Positions 34,533 to 43,337 of a DNA stretch of 64,000 bases are shown in pieces; the stretch's first letter is position 1, and the number at the start of each line of letters is the position of its first letter. The DNA is from RGIG3002 sp964449325 (lineage in GTDB: Bacteria > Bacillota > Clostridia > Lachnospirales > Lachnospiraceae). Under the pieces are notes generated by a model. That model did no database searches and was not told the DNA's origin. It saw nothing but the letters and a program-made list of their open reading frames with translations. Both the position numbers and the translations under genes were made by a program. The stretch spans positions 20,649 through 84,648 of the forward strand of contig CAYUYJ010000014.1 of the NCBI GenBank assembly GCA_964449325.1, written 5' to 3'.

Positions 34533-35225
34533 TCAACATATTACATTCCATTTGTATCCCATGCGACGGACAGTTAGAAGCATTTGCGGTTCACCGGGAT
34601 TATCTTCAACCTTTACCCGCAATCTGCGTATATATACGGTAAGGGTGTTGTTATCTATATAGTTCCCCTCACAGTCCCAAAGCTTATCTAAAATCTGTTC
34701 TTTGGAAAGTACGGTATTGGGATTGGACATAAACAGACACAACAGCTTATATTCTGCTGCGGTCAAATCCAACAGAGTGTCATTTTTGTATGCCAGCCCT
34801 TGCAACAAAAGCACTTTGATTCCGTTGGATTGCAATTCTGTCTCTGCGGCATTGAAATCCTTTGCCCGACGAAGCAGGGCGTTGATTCTTGACACCAATA
34901 CCCCCAGCTTGAACGGCTTGGTAATGTAATCATCCCCGCCAATGTCCAGTCCCATGATAATACTTGTTTCTTCATCGGAAGCGGTTAAGAAAATAATGGG
35001 TACTTTGGAAATTTGCCGTACTGTTTGGCAAAAATCAAAGCCGGAACCGTCCGGAAGAGATACATCCAGAACCAGTAAATCGTATTTTCCATCTGTCCAC
35101 AGTCTATTGGCGTCTGCAATTGTTCTGGCAATATCTAATTCAAACCCTTGCTTCCTGAAAGCAAAGGAGAGTCCGTTGATTAAGCTAAGGTCATCTTCAA
35201 GAAGTAATATTCTGTTCATACGCAT
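34533..35225 (-). CDS. OmpR-family response regulator of the second ABC module
   Basis: The protein has 230 residues. The receiver has EDD at 10-12, phospho-acceptor Asp54 (LLVLDVSLPDG) and Lys in ITKPFK. The DNA-binding winged helix (LDLTAAEYKLLCLFMSNPNTVLSKEQILDKLWD, then YIRRLRVKVED, ending GYKWNV) is OmpR/PhoB-like. It heads the operon with the kinase and probably acts on the dyad promoter at 33448-33485. An MNRI start 6 bases later is also possible. Confidence 0.88.
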   Translation of the reverse strand: MRMNRILLLEDDLSLINGLSFAFRKQGFELDIARTIADANRLWTDGKYDLLVLDVSLPDGSGFDFCQTVRQISKVPIIFLTASDEETSIIMGLDIGGDDYITKPFKLGVLVSRINALLRRAKDFNAAETELQSNGIKVLLLQGLAYKNDTLLDLTAAEYKLLCLFMSNPNTVLSKEQILDKLWDCEGNYIDNNTLTVYIRRLRVKVEDNPGEPQMLLTVRRMGYKWNVIC

Positions 35226-35434
35226 TTCCCACTCCTCTAATGTATTTCATTATATTTCTTTTGCTTGAAGAATACAAGCATAGCTTAGGGGGGATTCCTT
35301 TTTTGACATAGTAAAGAATGTAAAATCATAACAAGATATTAACAAAATGGTTAACATTTTCCTTGCCAAATTATCCCGATCAGGTTATCGTTATAAATGT
35401 AAATCAAATGATTAACATACAAAGGAGAAAGCTT

Positions 35435-35803
35435 ATGAATTATAATACCGGTCTGTCGGAAAACGAATGGTACATCATGCAGGAGCTTTGGGAGCAGTCA
35501 CCCGCAACGCTTCGGAACATTTGTGAAGCACTGAAAGAAACCAAGGGGTGGAGTAAGCATGCGGTATCCTCTTTCCTAAAGCGTATGCTGGAAAAAGGAG
35601 CGGTTTGCGTGGATGAGAGCGGAAAAATGCGGCAATATTCTGCAGTGTGGAGTAAAGAAGAAACGATTCGGAGAGAAACACATTCTATTATGGAAAGGGT
35701 TTACAAAGGAAATCTTTTTTTGATGGTCAGTAATGCAGTAAAGGGACAGAAAATGTCGAAGGACGAAATCGAGGAATTAAAGGCAATGCTGGACCGGATG
35801 TAG
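35435..35803 (+). CDS. BlaI/MecI/CopY-family repressor
   Basis: The protein has 122 residues; the start at 35435 follows CAAAGGAG, whereas an ATG at 35363 has no site. Residues 5-70 form the winged helix of the BlaI/CopY family (LSENEWYIMQELWEQSPATLRNICEAL, then SKHAVSSFLKRMLEKGAV) and the C-terminal half is the dimerisation helix pair. Such repressors usually sit next to a BlaR1-type protease sensor. Here none follows: bases 35804-35920 hold only two very short frames. The target is therefore unknown. AT-rich GTTAAC-like repeats upstream (35338-35415) may be its operator. Confidence 0.85.
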   Translation: MNYNTGLSENEWYIMQELWEQSPATLRNICEALKETKGWSKHAVSSFLKRMLEKGAVCVDESGKMRQYSAVWSKEETIRRETHSIMERVYKGNLFLMVSNAVKGQKMSKDEIEELKAMLDRM

Positions 35804-35920
35804 GTATAAGGAGATACTCTATGCGAAGAATTGAGGGATACGGCAGGAGACGGTGATATGTGGCAGGTCCTTATCCGAAAGGATTTGAGCATTAAATAAA
35901 AAGTAAAAGGAGAATGAAAA

Positions 35921-36469
35921 ATGAAAAGAAAAATTTTAGGAATGGTATTGCTTCTTTGTATAGGGCTTACAGCCTGCGGAGCAAAAGAGAGCGGAAAGCA
36001 GAGCGGGGAAGTGCAGACACAACAGAGCACAATTGCGGAACCCATAGAAGAACAGCCATCGGTGCAAGAGGAAACGACAGCAGCTTCAGTAGAAGAAAAA
36101 GCATATTTTGGCGACTGGAAAATTACGGAATGTGCCGGATATGCAAGTGTTTCCGCACTTTCCGAGGAAGAGGTGAACGGCCTGCTTGGAATTACCTTGA
36201 ACTATCAGGCAGACTCCATGTATTGCAGTACATGGGAAGGGGAAAGGCAGGAAGTGACAGGATACGATGAGGAAATGTATCAGACAGTCAACTTTCCGAC
36301 CGATTTTAAAGTGAATCCGGAAAATCTGGGAATTACAGCAGAAGAGATTCTTTCCGTTACAGTTTCCCCGGAAGGCGGTTACCTGGGACAGTATTTTTAT
36401 GTGGTAGATGATAATACACTGCTTCTTTACCATGAAGGTGTATTCTTTCGAGCAGAGCGAATAAACTGA
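35921..36469 (+). CDS. Small lipoprotein of unknown function
   Basis: The protein has 182 residues with AAAGGAG before the ATG. The signal peptide ends in the lipobox LTAC with Cys19 as the lipidation site. A Gln/Glu/Thr-rich linker (about 22-65) leads to a globular domain of about 115 residues (YFGDWKITECAGYAS, then DDNTLLLYHEGVFFRAERI). This resembles lipocalin-like single-domain lipoproteins of Clostridia but is not a family I can name. It follows the BlaI-like gene by 117 bases and may be its target. Confidence 0.7.
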   Translation: MKRKILGMVLLLCIGLTACGAKESGKQSGEVQTQQSTIAEPIEEQPSVQEETTAASVEEKAYFGDWKITECAGYASVSALSEEEVNGLLGITLNYQADSMYCSTWEGERQEVTGYDEEMYQTVNFPTDFKVNPENLGITAEEILSVTVSPEGGYLGQYFYVVDDNTLLLYHEGVFFRAERIN

Positions 36470-36474
36470 TGTAA

Positions 36475-36503
36475 AACAGCCCCGTTTTCGTTACGGGGCT
36501 GTT
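36475..36503. terminator. Bidirectional terminator
   Basis: AACAGCCCCG (36475-36484) pairs perfectly with CGGGGCTGTT (36494-36503), loop of 9, between the lipoprotein gene and the convergent DUF3021 gene. Confidence 0.85.
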
Positions 36504-36507
36504 TGTA

Positions 36508-36942
36508 TCAGTTTCCCTGTGATGCCTGAAAGTTCTTCAAGGCTATATTGAAGGATTGTGCAATTTTACGGTCATTCAGCCACAGAATGACACACACAAG
36601 TATGTATATAACAGCGATTCCTGCTGCCAGTGCAATGCCCAGTACAGGAGTAAAGCTGTTACCACACAGAAAGTTCAAGCCGAAGACGATAACCTCTATC
36701 AGCAGAAGTTGTAGGAAATTCCGAAACAAGGTCTGTTTTACACTCAGTTCTTTTTTGGATTTTCTGACAAATTCCGTAAGAGTGGACAGGAGGCCAAAGA
36801 GCGGTGGGGAAAAGAAGGCTTCATATCCAAAACGCATATCCGGCAGGAAAAGAACTCCAAGGACACCGTAGAGAATGGTAATACATGCGGTAATCACTAA
36901 AAAAACGACAAGAAAACTTGATAATGTGGTCTGATTTTTCAT
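36508..36942 (-). CDS. DUF3021 family membrane protein
   Basis: The protein has 144 residues with four membrane helices (about 10-32, 40-58, 74-92 and 98-120). The order and the FGYEAFFSPPLFGLLSTLTEFV segment fit the DUF3021 family, whose genes regularly follow LytTR-type regulators. The function is unknown; it is thought to form a regulatory pair with the adjacent DNA-binding protein. It lies 21 bases behind the LytTR gene with AAGGAGACAG between them. Confidence 0.8.
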   Translation of the reverse strand: MKNQTTLSSFLVVFLVITACITILYGVLGVLFLPDMRFGYEAFFSPPLFGLLSTLTEFVRKSKKELSVKQTLFRNFLQLLLIEVIVFGLNFLCGNSFTPVLGIALAAGIAVIYILVCVILWLNDRKIAQSFNIALKNFQASQGN

Positions 36943-36963
36943 GTTCTTTCTGTCTCCTTCTGT

Positions 36964-37407
36964 TTAGTTTTTTACAAGAATTTCCCGTAGTACCGGTGCG
37001 TACTGTCTGGAAATAATCAGCCTTTCACCGTTCTTCATATGAGCAAAGAAGCGGCCGTTCAGTGCAGGACTGATACTGTCAAGCAGCATCAGATTCAGAA
37101 CGATGGATTTGGAGCACCGGACAAAATGGTATTTCTCATAGGCTGCAGCTACCTCATACAGCCTCGCTTTTACCTCATATACACGGTCTAAGGTATAGGC
37201 GAACAGTTTTTCATCCAGTGCTTCAAAATAATAAACATCCTCTAAACGGAAACGTTCCAGCTTCTGGGAATCGGTGGTGCCGCAAAGCTCGGTTCCTTTG
37301 GTAAGTACATAAGAACGGATATCATCAATTTCCGGTGTAATGGCAACACATTCAATTACAACCTGTTCTTTTTCCTTCTCAGCAATTTTTTTGATTGTTA
37401 TCCTCAT
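36964..37407 (-). CDS. LytTR-family DNA-binding regulator
   Basis: The protein has 147 residues; start 37407 follows AAAGAGG with 8-base spacing, better than the Met at 37425. There is a short N-terminal region without a receiver domain. The LytTR domain spans about 50-145 (LEDVYYFEALDEKLFAYT, then YEVKARLYEVAAAYEKYHFVRCSKSIVLNL, then RLIISRQYAPVLREIL). LytTR proteins bind paired direct repeats. With DUF3021 it forms a two-gene operon seen widely in Firmicutes, in which the membrane protein may control the regulator. Confidence 0.87.
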   Translation of the reverse strand: MRITIKKIAEKEKEQVVIECVAITPEIDDIRSYVLTKGTELCGTTDSQKLERFRLEDVYYFEALDEKLFAYTLDRVYEVKARLYEVAAAYEKYHFVRCSKSIVLNLMLLDSISPALNGRFFAHMKNGERLIISRQYAPVLREILVKN

Positions 37408-37460
37408 GTAAGAATCCTCTTTCAAAGTTTTATGTACTTACTATACCATTTTTTCCGCTT

Positions 37461-38759
37461 TTAGTACACCTCCTGTAACAGCCAGTTGCCGGAATCTTTT
37501 AAATAATAGTCAAAATAATTCAAAATCATTTCGTTCATGTTTTCAATACAGGTTTTTGCATTTACCTTTCCGGTTCCCAGCATTTTGGAAAGGGGAGGAG
37601 AGACAAGCGGCAAATCCGTGAAATTTAAGTGTCCTGCATCCTCAAAGATAACTTCGTGAAAATCCACCGCGTTGCGTCCTACATAGAAATTAACATATTC
37701 CTGACTGAGAGTATCAGCGCTTGCCTGTTCATAAATATCACGGGAGTTAACATCCAGCAAAGGAACAGGGTAAGGGGACGGATTGTAGGTATAAATACCG
37801 TTTTGACAGTCTGTATATTCGCAAAGCATGGTTCCTTCCAAGTCAATTACGGCATCGATATCCGTACGCTGTCTGCCCAGCGCAACTGCAGTGGCACCAC
37901 CAAGGGAATGTCCGAACAAGCCAATTTTTTCGGAATCTATTTTGCAAAACGGACCGTCAGTCTCGGACTGCTGCTTTGCCAAAAGGGTGTCGATGACAAA
38001 ATTCATATCACCGGTGCGGACTGCCATCCAGTTTTGGGTCAGGTGATATACATCCTCGTTGTGCTCCGGTGTGTCGGCTCCGTTGTCTGACAGAACTTCC
38101 TGCAAAAATCCGAAATCGATGATTGTGGTTTTCCCGTTTGTATCTTCCACATACATGGAATGATAGGGGTGTGCAATAGAAACGGCGATATAGCCGTTGG
38201 AAGCAAGGTTTTTGCAGGTGGAGTAATTACTCTCAAGGACACCGAAGGCACCATGGGAGAAAATAACAAGAGGATAAGTTCCTTCCTCTTCCGGATACCA
38301 GATTTTGACAGTTACCGAGCGTTTTTCTCCGGTGTCGGAAAAGGTTTCCGTGCGGCTTTCATCGGTCCACGTATATTGCTCCTCTAAAACCTGATAAGGT
38401 CCGGTTACTTCCGGTTCCGTGTATTGGGGAAACAGAATTGCGGAAAAAAGTGCCATCATGTATAAGTATAGGTTACCGAAAAAGCGTCCCAGCGCCTTCC
38501 CGACTTTCAGAGGTCGGGCTTCTCTTTTGGACAGAAAGAGAAAGGCAACACCTGCCTGAAGCAGCAGAATGAGCAAAAGCATCCCATAGCGGTCGAATCC
38601 CTGCAAAAAGCCTGTCAGTAAACCGAGAAGCAAAATGCCGGCAAGGCCGAGCCTTACAAAAAGACGTATTTTTTCATGGCGAACCCGCTCCTTCAGATTC
38701 CATACAAGAAAAAATAATTCTACAACTAAAAGTATTCCCAGTAAAATTTGTGTTATCAT
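37461..38759 (-). CDS. Membrane-anchored alpha/beta hydrolase, PAF-acetylhydrolase-like
   Basis: The protein has 432 residues. Three to four membrane helices occupy the first 110 residues. The catalytic domain has an oxyanion segment VIFSHGAFGV (165-174), the nucleophile GHSLGG with Ser285, an Asp candidate in VIDLEGT and a late His in DAGHLNF. The segments TYPLVIFSHG and KIGLFGHSLGGATA fit the platelet-activating-factor acetylhydrolase / dienelactone-hydrolase-like group. It probably cleaves esters at the cell surface. AAGGAGC precedes the ATG. Single gene, convergent to nothing. Confidence 0.82.
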   Translation of the reverse strand: MITQILLGILLVVELFFLVWNLKERVRHEKIRLFVRLGLAGILLLGLLTGFLQGFDRYGMLLLILLLQAGVAFLFLSKREARPLKVGKALGRFFGNLYLYMMALFSAILFPQYTEPEVTGPYQVLEEQYTWTDESRTETFSDTGEKRSVTVKIWYPEEEGTYPLVIFSHGAFGVLESNYSTCKNLASNGYIAVSIAHPYHSMYVEDTNGKTTIIDFGFLQEVLSDNGADTPEHNEDVYHLTQNWMAVRTGDMNFVIDTLLAKQQSETDGPFCKIDSEKIGLFGHSLGGATAVALGRQRTDIDAVIDLEGTMLCEYTDCQNGIYTYNPSPYPVPLLDVNSRDIYEQASADTLSQEYVNFYVGRNAVDFHEVIFEDAGHLNFTDLPLVSPPLSKMLGTGKVNAKTCIENMNEMILNYFDYYLKDSGNWLLQEVY

Positions 38760-38900
38760 AGATACGCTCCTTTGTATATTTGTTTGATTGGATGTATGAA
38801 GAATATCACTTTTTGGGGAACATGGAAATAAGGGAGCGGATAAGTTACATTTTAAAAGGGTAAGTTGCTGAAAGCGCTACGGCAGGAATTGTGTTTATTC

Positions 38901-38929
38901 TTGTTTCCCATGAAAGATTCTGTTATACT
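38901..38929 (+). promoter_or_regulatory. Promoter of the GGDEF gene
   Basis: TTGTTT (38901-38906), a 17-base spacer and TATACT (38924-38929) lie 45 bases upstream of the chosen start codon. Confidence 0.55.
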
Positions 38930-38974
38930 ACATACAACAATAAATGAGTGGCAAACATGTATGGAGGCATAGCG

Positions 38975-40756
38975 GTGAAAGTAACTGGAATCGGTGCAGC
39001 AGTTCCGGCGGGAAGAGTAGATAAGGCTCTGAATGTGATAGAGGGAAACAATTATCTTTATGAGTTAATGGGAGTTTATGTCCATTTTTCTCTTTATAAA
39101 ATGGTTCGGGAAGAGGATATGGCAAAACTGGAGAAGGCGGTAAAAAAGTGTAGCAAAACAGCAGAGCATTTTGTGGATGAACTGATTCATATTCAAAAGG
39201 AAGAAGGCGAATATGAGGAGTATATTATCAGTATCAGAAAATGTCCCGATATGGACTGCTTTTATATCGAACTGTTTAATATGTCGGAAGACCGGAAACG
39301 GATAGAAGAGACAAGCCGAAAGATGACTTTGGCAAGGGACTACCTGACATTAAACGGGGACATACTGTCGGAATACCATCCGGCAGATGATTTCTTCAGG
39401 GTGTTCTGGCTGAATCATGAGCAGACGGTGGAAATGTACCAAATGAGTCTTTCAGAATGGAAAAAATGCATGCTTCAGAAAGGATGGATTAAAGAGGAAG
39501 ATAAAATTATTTTTACATCCTTTTGTGAAGCCATGAAAAAGACAGAGGATATTCAGACCTATACGTTTAGCAGCAGTATGCTTTCAAACGGAGAGCATTT
39601 GGAAACATACCGAATTAAGCTTTTGCAGAGGAACTATGATGGTGATGAGGTTGTACTCGGTATGTGGTCGGTTATCAATGAGTCGGCTGCAAAAGAGTAT
39701 GACAGTTATGTGGAAGATGCTTATGTGGATGCGCTTACCAGACTGCTGAACAAAAAGACCATTACGGAATATGCACAGCGTGCAGTAGAGGGAAGAGAGA
39801 AACAGCTGGCAATTGTTGTGATGGATGTGGATAACTTTAAGAACGTCAATGATACTTATGGACATCTTTTCGGTGATCAGGTTATTAAAGCGGTTGCGGA
39901 TGTAATCAAAAAGGTTATCGGAAACAAAGGTATGGCAGGACGTATCGGTGGCGACGAATTTATGCTCGTATTGGAAGATTATGAGGATGAGGTGAATCTG
40001 CGCAATTACCTGCGAAGCATCCGCGTGAATGTAGAGGCTTTGTTTCAGGATAAAATGGGAAGTAACGGACTTTCCTGTTCCATTGGGGTATCCCGCAGTG
40101 ATGTAGATGGCGGAGAGTTCAAGGATTTGTTTAAAACTGCGGATAAGGCGCTGTATATTGCCAAGCAAAAAGGAAAGAACCGGTATATCATATATAAAAA
40201 AGAACTTCATGGTCATTTAGCGGTGGGGGATACGAATTATGACATGCTGGATATTCGCAAAAGCTATTATTCCGATGCGGATATCAGAGAAGTAAACCGG
40301 CTTCTGGGAGAGGTGGCTGCATATGGAAGCAGTGTAATCCCGGCTCTTTTGGAGCAGGCGGCACATACCCTTCTGGTAGACAGGATAACGGTTTTTTACA
40401 AAAAAGAAGAGATAAAACCGATAGCTGTTTTCCGAACCGGGCAGGAGGAAGCGGTTGTGGATGCTAAAATCGTAATGGATAAGAAATATCTGGAGAATTT
40501 TAAGGAAAATCTTTATATTATTTCCAACGTGAATAATCTGGAGTATCGTATTCCGACGCTTTATGAGTGTTTAAAAGAGGCCAATGTGTGCAGCAGCATG
40601 CAATATCTGCTTCGTGACAGTAAGGGGAACATCAAAGGAGCCATTATGGCTGATGAATGTAAGAAAATCTGTATATTCCCCAAAGTAGCCGTACAGATTT
40701 TTGAAAATATGTGTGAAATTCTTAAAGGGGTATTAGAGAGAGAAGAAAACCAATAA
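38975..40756 (+). CDS. Diguanylate cyclase with PAS-like and C-terminal GAF-like regions
   Basis: The protein has 593 residues. GTG 38975 is chosen because GGAGG (38961-38965) lies nine bases upstream; a GTG at 38948 has no such site. Residues 1-110 resemble a PAS domain and 130-240 a second sensor-like region. The GGDEF domain spans about 250-405 with DVDNFKNVNDTYGH and the intact active site GGDEF (325-329). A 170-residue C-terminal GAF-like domain follows. There are no membrane segments. It should make cyclic di-GMP in response to a cytoplasmic cue. Confidence 0.87.
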   Translation: MKVTGIGAAVPAGRVDKALNVIEGNNYLYELMGVYVHFSLYKMVREEDMAKLEKAVKKCSKTAEHFVDELIHIQKEEGEYEEYIISIRKCPDMDCFYIELFNMSEDRKRIEETSRKMTLARDYLTLNGDILSEYHPADDFFRVFWLNHEQTVEMYQMSLSEWKKCMLQKGWIKEEDKIIFTSFCEAMKKTEDIQTYTFSSSMLSNGEHLETYRIKLLQRNYDGDEVVLGMWSVINESAAKEYDSYVEDAYVDALTRLLNKKTITEYAQRAVEGREKQLAIVVMDVDNFKNVNDTYGHLFGDQVIKAVADVIKKVIGNKGMAGRIGGDEFMLVLEDYEDEVNLRNYLRSIRVNVEALFQDKMGSNGLSCSIGVSRSDVDGGEFKDLFKTADKALYIAKQKGKNRYIIYKKELHGHLAVGDTNYDMLDIRKSYYSDADIREVNRLLGEVAAYGSSVIPALLEQAAHTLLVDRITVFYKKEEIKPIAVFRTGQEEAVVDAKIVMDKKYLENFKENLYIISNVNNLEYRIPTLYECLKEANVCSSMQYLLRDSKGNIKGAIMADECKKICIFPKVAVQIFENMCEILKGVLEREENQ

Positions 40757-40758
40757 TC

Positions 40759-40790
40759 TTCATATGAAATTCATAAGGACATGCTATAAT
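40759..40790 (+). promoter_or_regulatory. Response-regulator box and promoter, copy 1
   Basis: Direct repeats TTCATA (40759-40764 and 40770-40775), 11 bases apart, are followed after 9 bases by TATAAT (40785-40790). The same element with identical spacing occurs at 43271 before the transporter operon. An 11-base direct repeat next to the -10 is the pattern of OmpR/PhoB-type activation. It precedes the regulator gene at 40870, implying autoregulation. Confidence 0.6.
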
Positions 40791-40869
40791 TAAGTCACTG
40801 AAACCGAAAACGAAAAAGAAACGGTTGCAGTGACTGTTTTTTTGATGGGAAAGGAATTAGGGAAGAAGC

Positions 40870-41583
40870 ATGAGTGAGGGAAAATACAAGGTATTATTTT
40901 TGGAGGATGAACCTACTATCCGTGAGGTATTGACGGAGTACATGAACATATCAGGCTATGAAGTGGTAACGGCAGACAGGGGGGATACGGCAATAGATTT
41001 ATTGAAGGAACAGGAATTTGAACTGGCAGTTCTGGATATTTGTGTGCCCGGTGTGGATGGTTTTGAGGTATTAAAATATATACAGGAAAACCGGAAAAAT
41101 ACAGCGGCGATTATGCTGACTGCATTAGAGGATGAGCAGACTCAGGTCAAGGCGTTTAATCTCTATGCGGATGACTATGTGATTAAGCCGGTTTCGCCCA
41201 TTATTCTGTTAAAACGTATGGAAACAATTTTACGAAGAACTGCCGGAAGTTCTTCACAGGAAACAAAGGAAACGGAAGAAGGTCTGGTACTGAAGGAAGA
41301 GGCATATTGTGCCTTCTATCAGGGAAAACAGCTTCCGCTGACTTTGAGTGAATATCTGCTTTTGCAAAAGCTTTATAAAGAGTCCGGCAGGGTATTTACA
41401 AGAGAACAGTTGATTTTAAGTATTTTCAATGAAGATTATATCGGCAATGACAGAATTATAGATGCTCATGTAAAAAACCTTAGAAAAAAATTGCCGGTGC
41501 TCTGTATTAAGACGGTTATCGGAGTAGGATACCAGTTTGATAATACAGCATTGGAAGAAGCAAAGAAGACGGAGAAAAAATAG
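40870..41583 (+). CDS. OmpR-family response regulator of the third ABC module
   Basis: The protein has 237 residues. The receiver has LEDEP near the N-terminus, phospho-acceptor Asp56 (LAVLDICVPG) and Lys in VIKPV. The winged-helix DNA-binding domain spans about 135-228 (LTLSEYLLLQKLYKESGRVFTREQLILSIF, then DAHVKNLRKKLP, then GVGYQF). It is followed by a Lys-rich tail. A TTCATA direct-repeat box precedes both this gene and the transporter at 43338. The start follows AATTAGGGAAG. Confidence 0.88.
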   Translation: MSEGKYKVLFLEDEPTIREVLTEYMNISGYEVVTADRGDTAIDLLKEQEFELAVLDICVPGVDGFEVLKYIQENRKNTAAIMLTALEDEQTQVKAFNLYADDYVIKPVSPIILLKRMETILRRTAGSSSQETKETEEGLVLKEEAYCAFYQGKQLPLTLSEYLLLQKLYKESGRVFTREQLILSIFNEDYIGNDRIIDAHVKNLRKKLPVLCIKTVIGVGYQFDNTALEEAKKTEKK

Positions 41584-41584
41584 C

Positions 41585-43255
41585 ATGAAACTGAAACTCG
41601 GACAAAGAAATCTGGTATATAGTATGGTACTGGCAGGGATTATGCTGCTGTTTCTGGTAGGATATTTTATGTGCATGCTGCCTTCTTTGTATGTAGACTA
41701 TACGATGGAACAGAATTTGCAAGCCATACGCAAACAACATGAGACATATGTAGAGCAGGGAACCTATGAAGAGGTATCGGTTAAAAATGCAGTGTACTGT
41801 TTTTCCGTAAAGTTACCCAAGGAGGGAAATCATTTTTTCATTACCGGCAAGGCTTTTTCCGCAGAAATCGTTGTCAGAGATGAGCAGCTTAAACAATTGT
41901 TTGAACAAGGAAGGAGTATGCTGCAATACAGCAGGGAGAGGAAGGGGGAAACAGAAGAAAACATAGTCCCGGATTCGGAAGTGGAAGAAGTTGTAGACAA
42001 GTTAAAAGAAATTCTGGAAGAGAAAGTAGTTCTTCCGGTAGATATTCGTTTTTTGTATGTACAGGATATCGAAGAAGATTTTGGTGCAGGGACGATAAAA
42101 ATACATCCTTATTCCGAACACATGATGATTATAGAGACAGGTGTCGAGAGTGGAGGCAATAAATATACAAATTATATTGCCATGGAACAGACACAGGACA
42201 GCCTGATTCTTTCCTTTCTGCCTGTTGTGACACCGGAAATGAATGAAATACGTCCGATTGTGTTGCAGAGTCTTCCTATGCTTGGAGCGGTCATTCTGCT
42301 GTTGGTGTTGTTGTTTTCTCAGGCTTACTCCAAAGGAATTGTATCGCCCATTGTGGAGTTGGTACAGCATGCCGAACAAATGAAGGTTACAACGGATTTT
42401 TCCGTACCTCCCCTTTCCGAAAAATGGTCAAAAAGAGAAGATGAAGTGGGACAATTGGCAGATACGTTAGATGATTTTTACTTACAGATAAAAGAAAGCT
42501 ATCGGAAACTGGAGGAAAAGAACAAAGAATTAGAGGAAGAAAACCGGAGACAGGAAATTTTTCTGCGGGCTTCTTCTCATCAGTTGAAAACTCCGATTGC
42601 CGCTGCGCTTCTTTTGGTGGATGGTATGATAAATGAAATCGGAAAGTATAAGGACACCAAGGTATATCTGCCGGGAGTCAAGGAACAGCTTCTTTCCATG
42701 CGGAAGATGGTAGAAGATATCCTTTATTTAAATCATTGTGCGGAAAATATCCGGTTTAGAAATATCGCGGTGGGGAAGCTGCTGCAGGAAAAACTGCATG
42801 CCTATCAGGTTGTGATTTCAGATAAGCGGCTTACCGTAGAGGTTTCAGGGAATACAGAAATGGAAGTAAGTACTGATGAAAGTATGATTACGCAGATTTT
42901 AGATAATCTTTTGTCCAATGCGGTGAAGTATACACCGGAAAAAGAGCGGATAGAGATTGTTATGAGTGATTTGAAATCAGGGATGGAGGAAGGCAGTGGA
43001 GATCAGGCGGGCTGCAAGATACAGATTGAAAATTTCGGTGTAAAGGTACCGGAGGATTTGCTGCCTCATATTTTTGACCCCTTTGTCAGCGGCAATCATG
43101 ATGCCAAGATAACCGGAATGCACAGTCATGGTCTTGGACTATATATTTCCTCTTATTATGCCAAAAAGCTGGGGGCAGCGATTACAGTACAAAACGGAGA
43201 AAACAGTGTGATTACCACTCTTTGCTTTGGAAAAACCTTCACCGAATCCACTTGA
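41585..43255 (+). CDS. Sensor histidine kinase of the third ABC module
   Basis: The protein has 556 residues from ATG 41585 directly behind the regulator stop, with ACGGAG upstream. Two membrane helices (about 12-32 and 232-256) enclose an external sensor domain of about 200 residues. HAMP and a coiled coil (KLEEKNKELEEENRR) lead to phospho-acceptor His332 in ASSHQLKTPIAAA. The ATPase has ILDNLLSNAVKYT, FDPFVSGNHD and GLGLYISSYYAKKLG. Unlike the two other kinases here it has a large extracellular domain and so senses a ligand directly. Confidence 0.87.
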   Translation: MKLKLGQRNLVYSMVLAGIMLLFLVGYFMCMLPSLYVDYTMEQNLQAIRKQHETYVEQGTYEEVSVKNAVYCFSVKLPKEGNHFFITGKAFSAEIVVRDEQLKQLFEQGRSMLQYSRERKGETEENIVPDSEVEEVVDKLKEILEEKVVLPVDIRFLYVQDIEEDFGAGTIKIHPYSEHMMIIETGVESGGNKYTNYIAMEQTQDSLILSFLPVVTPEMNEIRPIVLQSLPMLGAVILLLVLLFSQAYSKGIVSPIVELVQHAEQMKVTTDFSVPPLSEKWSKREDEVGQLADTLDDFYLQIKESYRKLEEKNKELEEENRRQEIFLRASSHQLKTPIAAALLLVDGMINEIGKYKDTKVYLPGVKEQLLSMRKMVEDILYLNHCAENIRFRNIAVGKLLQEKLHAYQVVISDKRLTVEVSGNTEMEVSTDESMITQILDNLLSNAVKYTPEKERIEIVMSDLKSGMEEGSGDQAGCKIQIENFGVKVPEDLLPHIFDPFVSGNHDAKITGMHSHGLGLYISSYYAKKLGAAITVQNGENSVITTLCFGKTFTEST

Positions 43256-43270
43256 AAGTTTCATCCCTGC

Positions 43271-43302
43271 TTCATACGAAATTCATAAGGGTCTGCTAAG
43301 AT
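43271..43302 (+). promoter_or_regulatory. Response-regulator box and promoter, copy 2
   Basis: TTCATA repeats at 43271-43276 and 43282-43287 and TAAGAT (43297-43302) nine bases on match the element at 40759 base for base in spacing. It precedes the ABC transporter operon, so the transporter is the probable target of the regulator encoded at 40870. Confidence 0.6.
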
Positions 43303-43337
43303 GACAGTAAGTTAATAATCATGAGGAGACGAAGAGG

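Noticed and set aside
35804..35920. Possible BlaR1-type sensor remnant behind the BlaI-like gene
   Set aside because: Only frames of 11 and 13 codons are present and no M56 motif can be read.
38948..38974. Earlier GTG start of the diguanylate cyclase
   Set aside because: The ribosome binding site GGAGG lies inside this stretch and points to GTG 38975.
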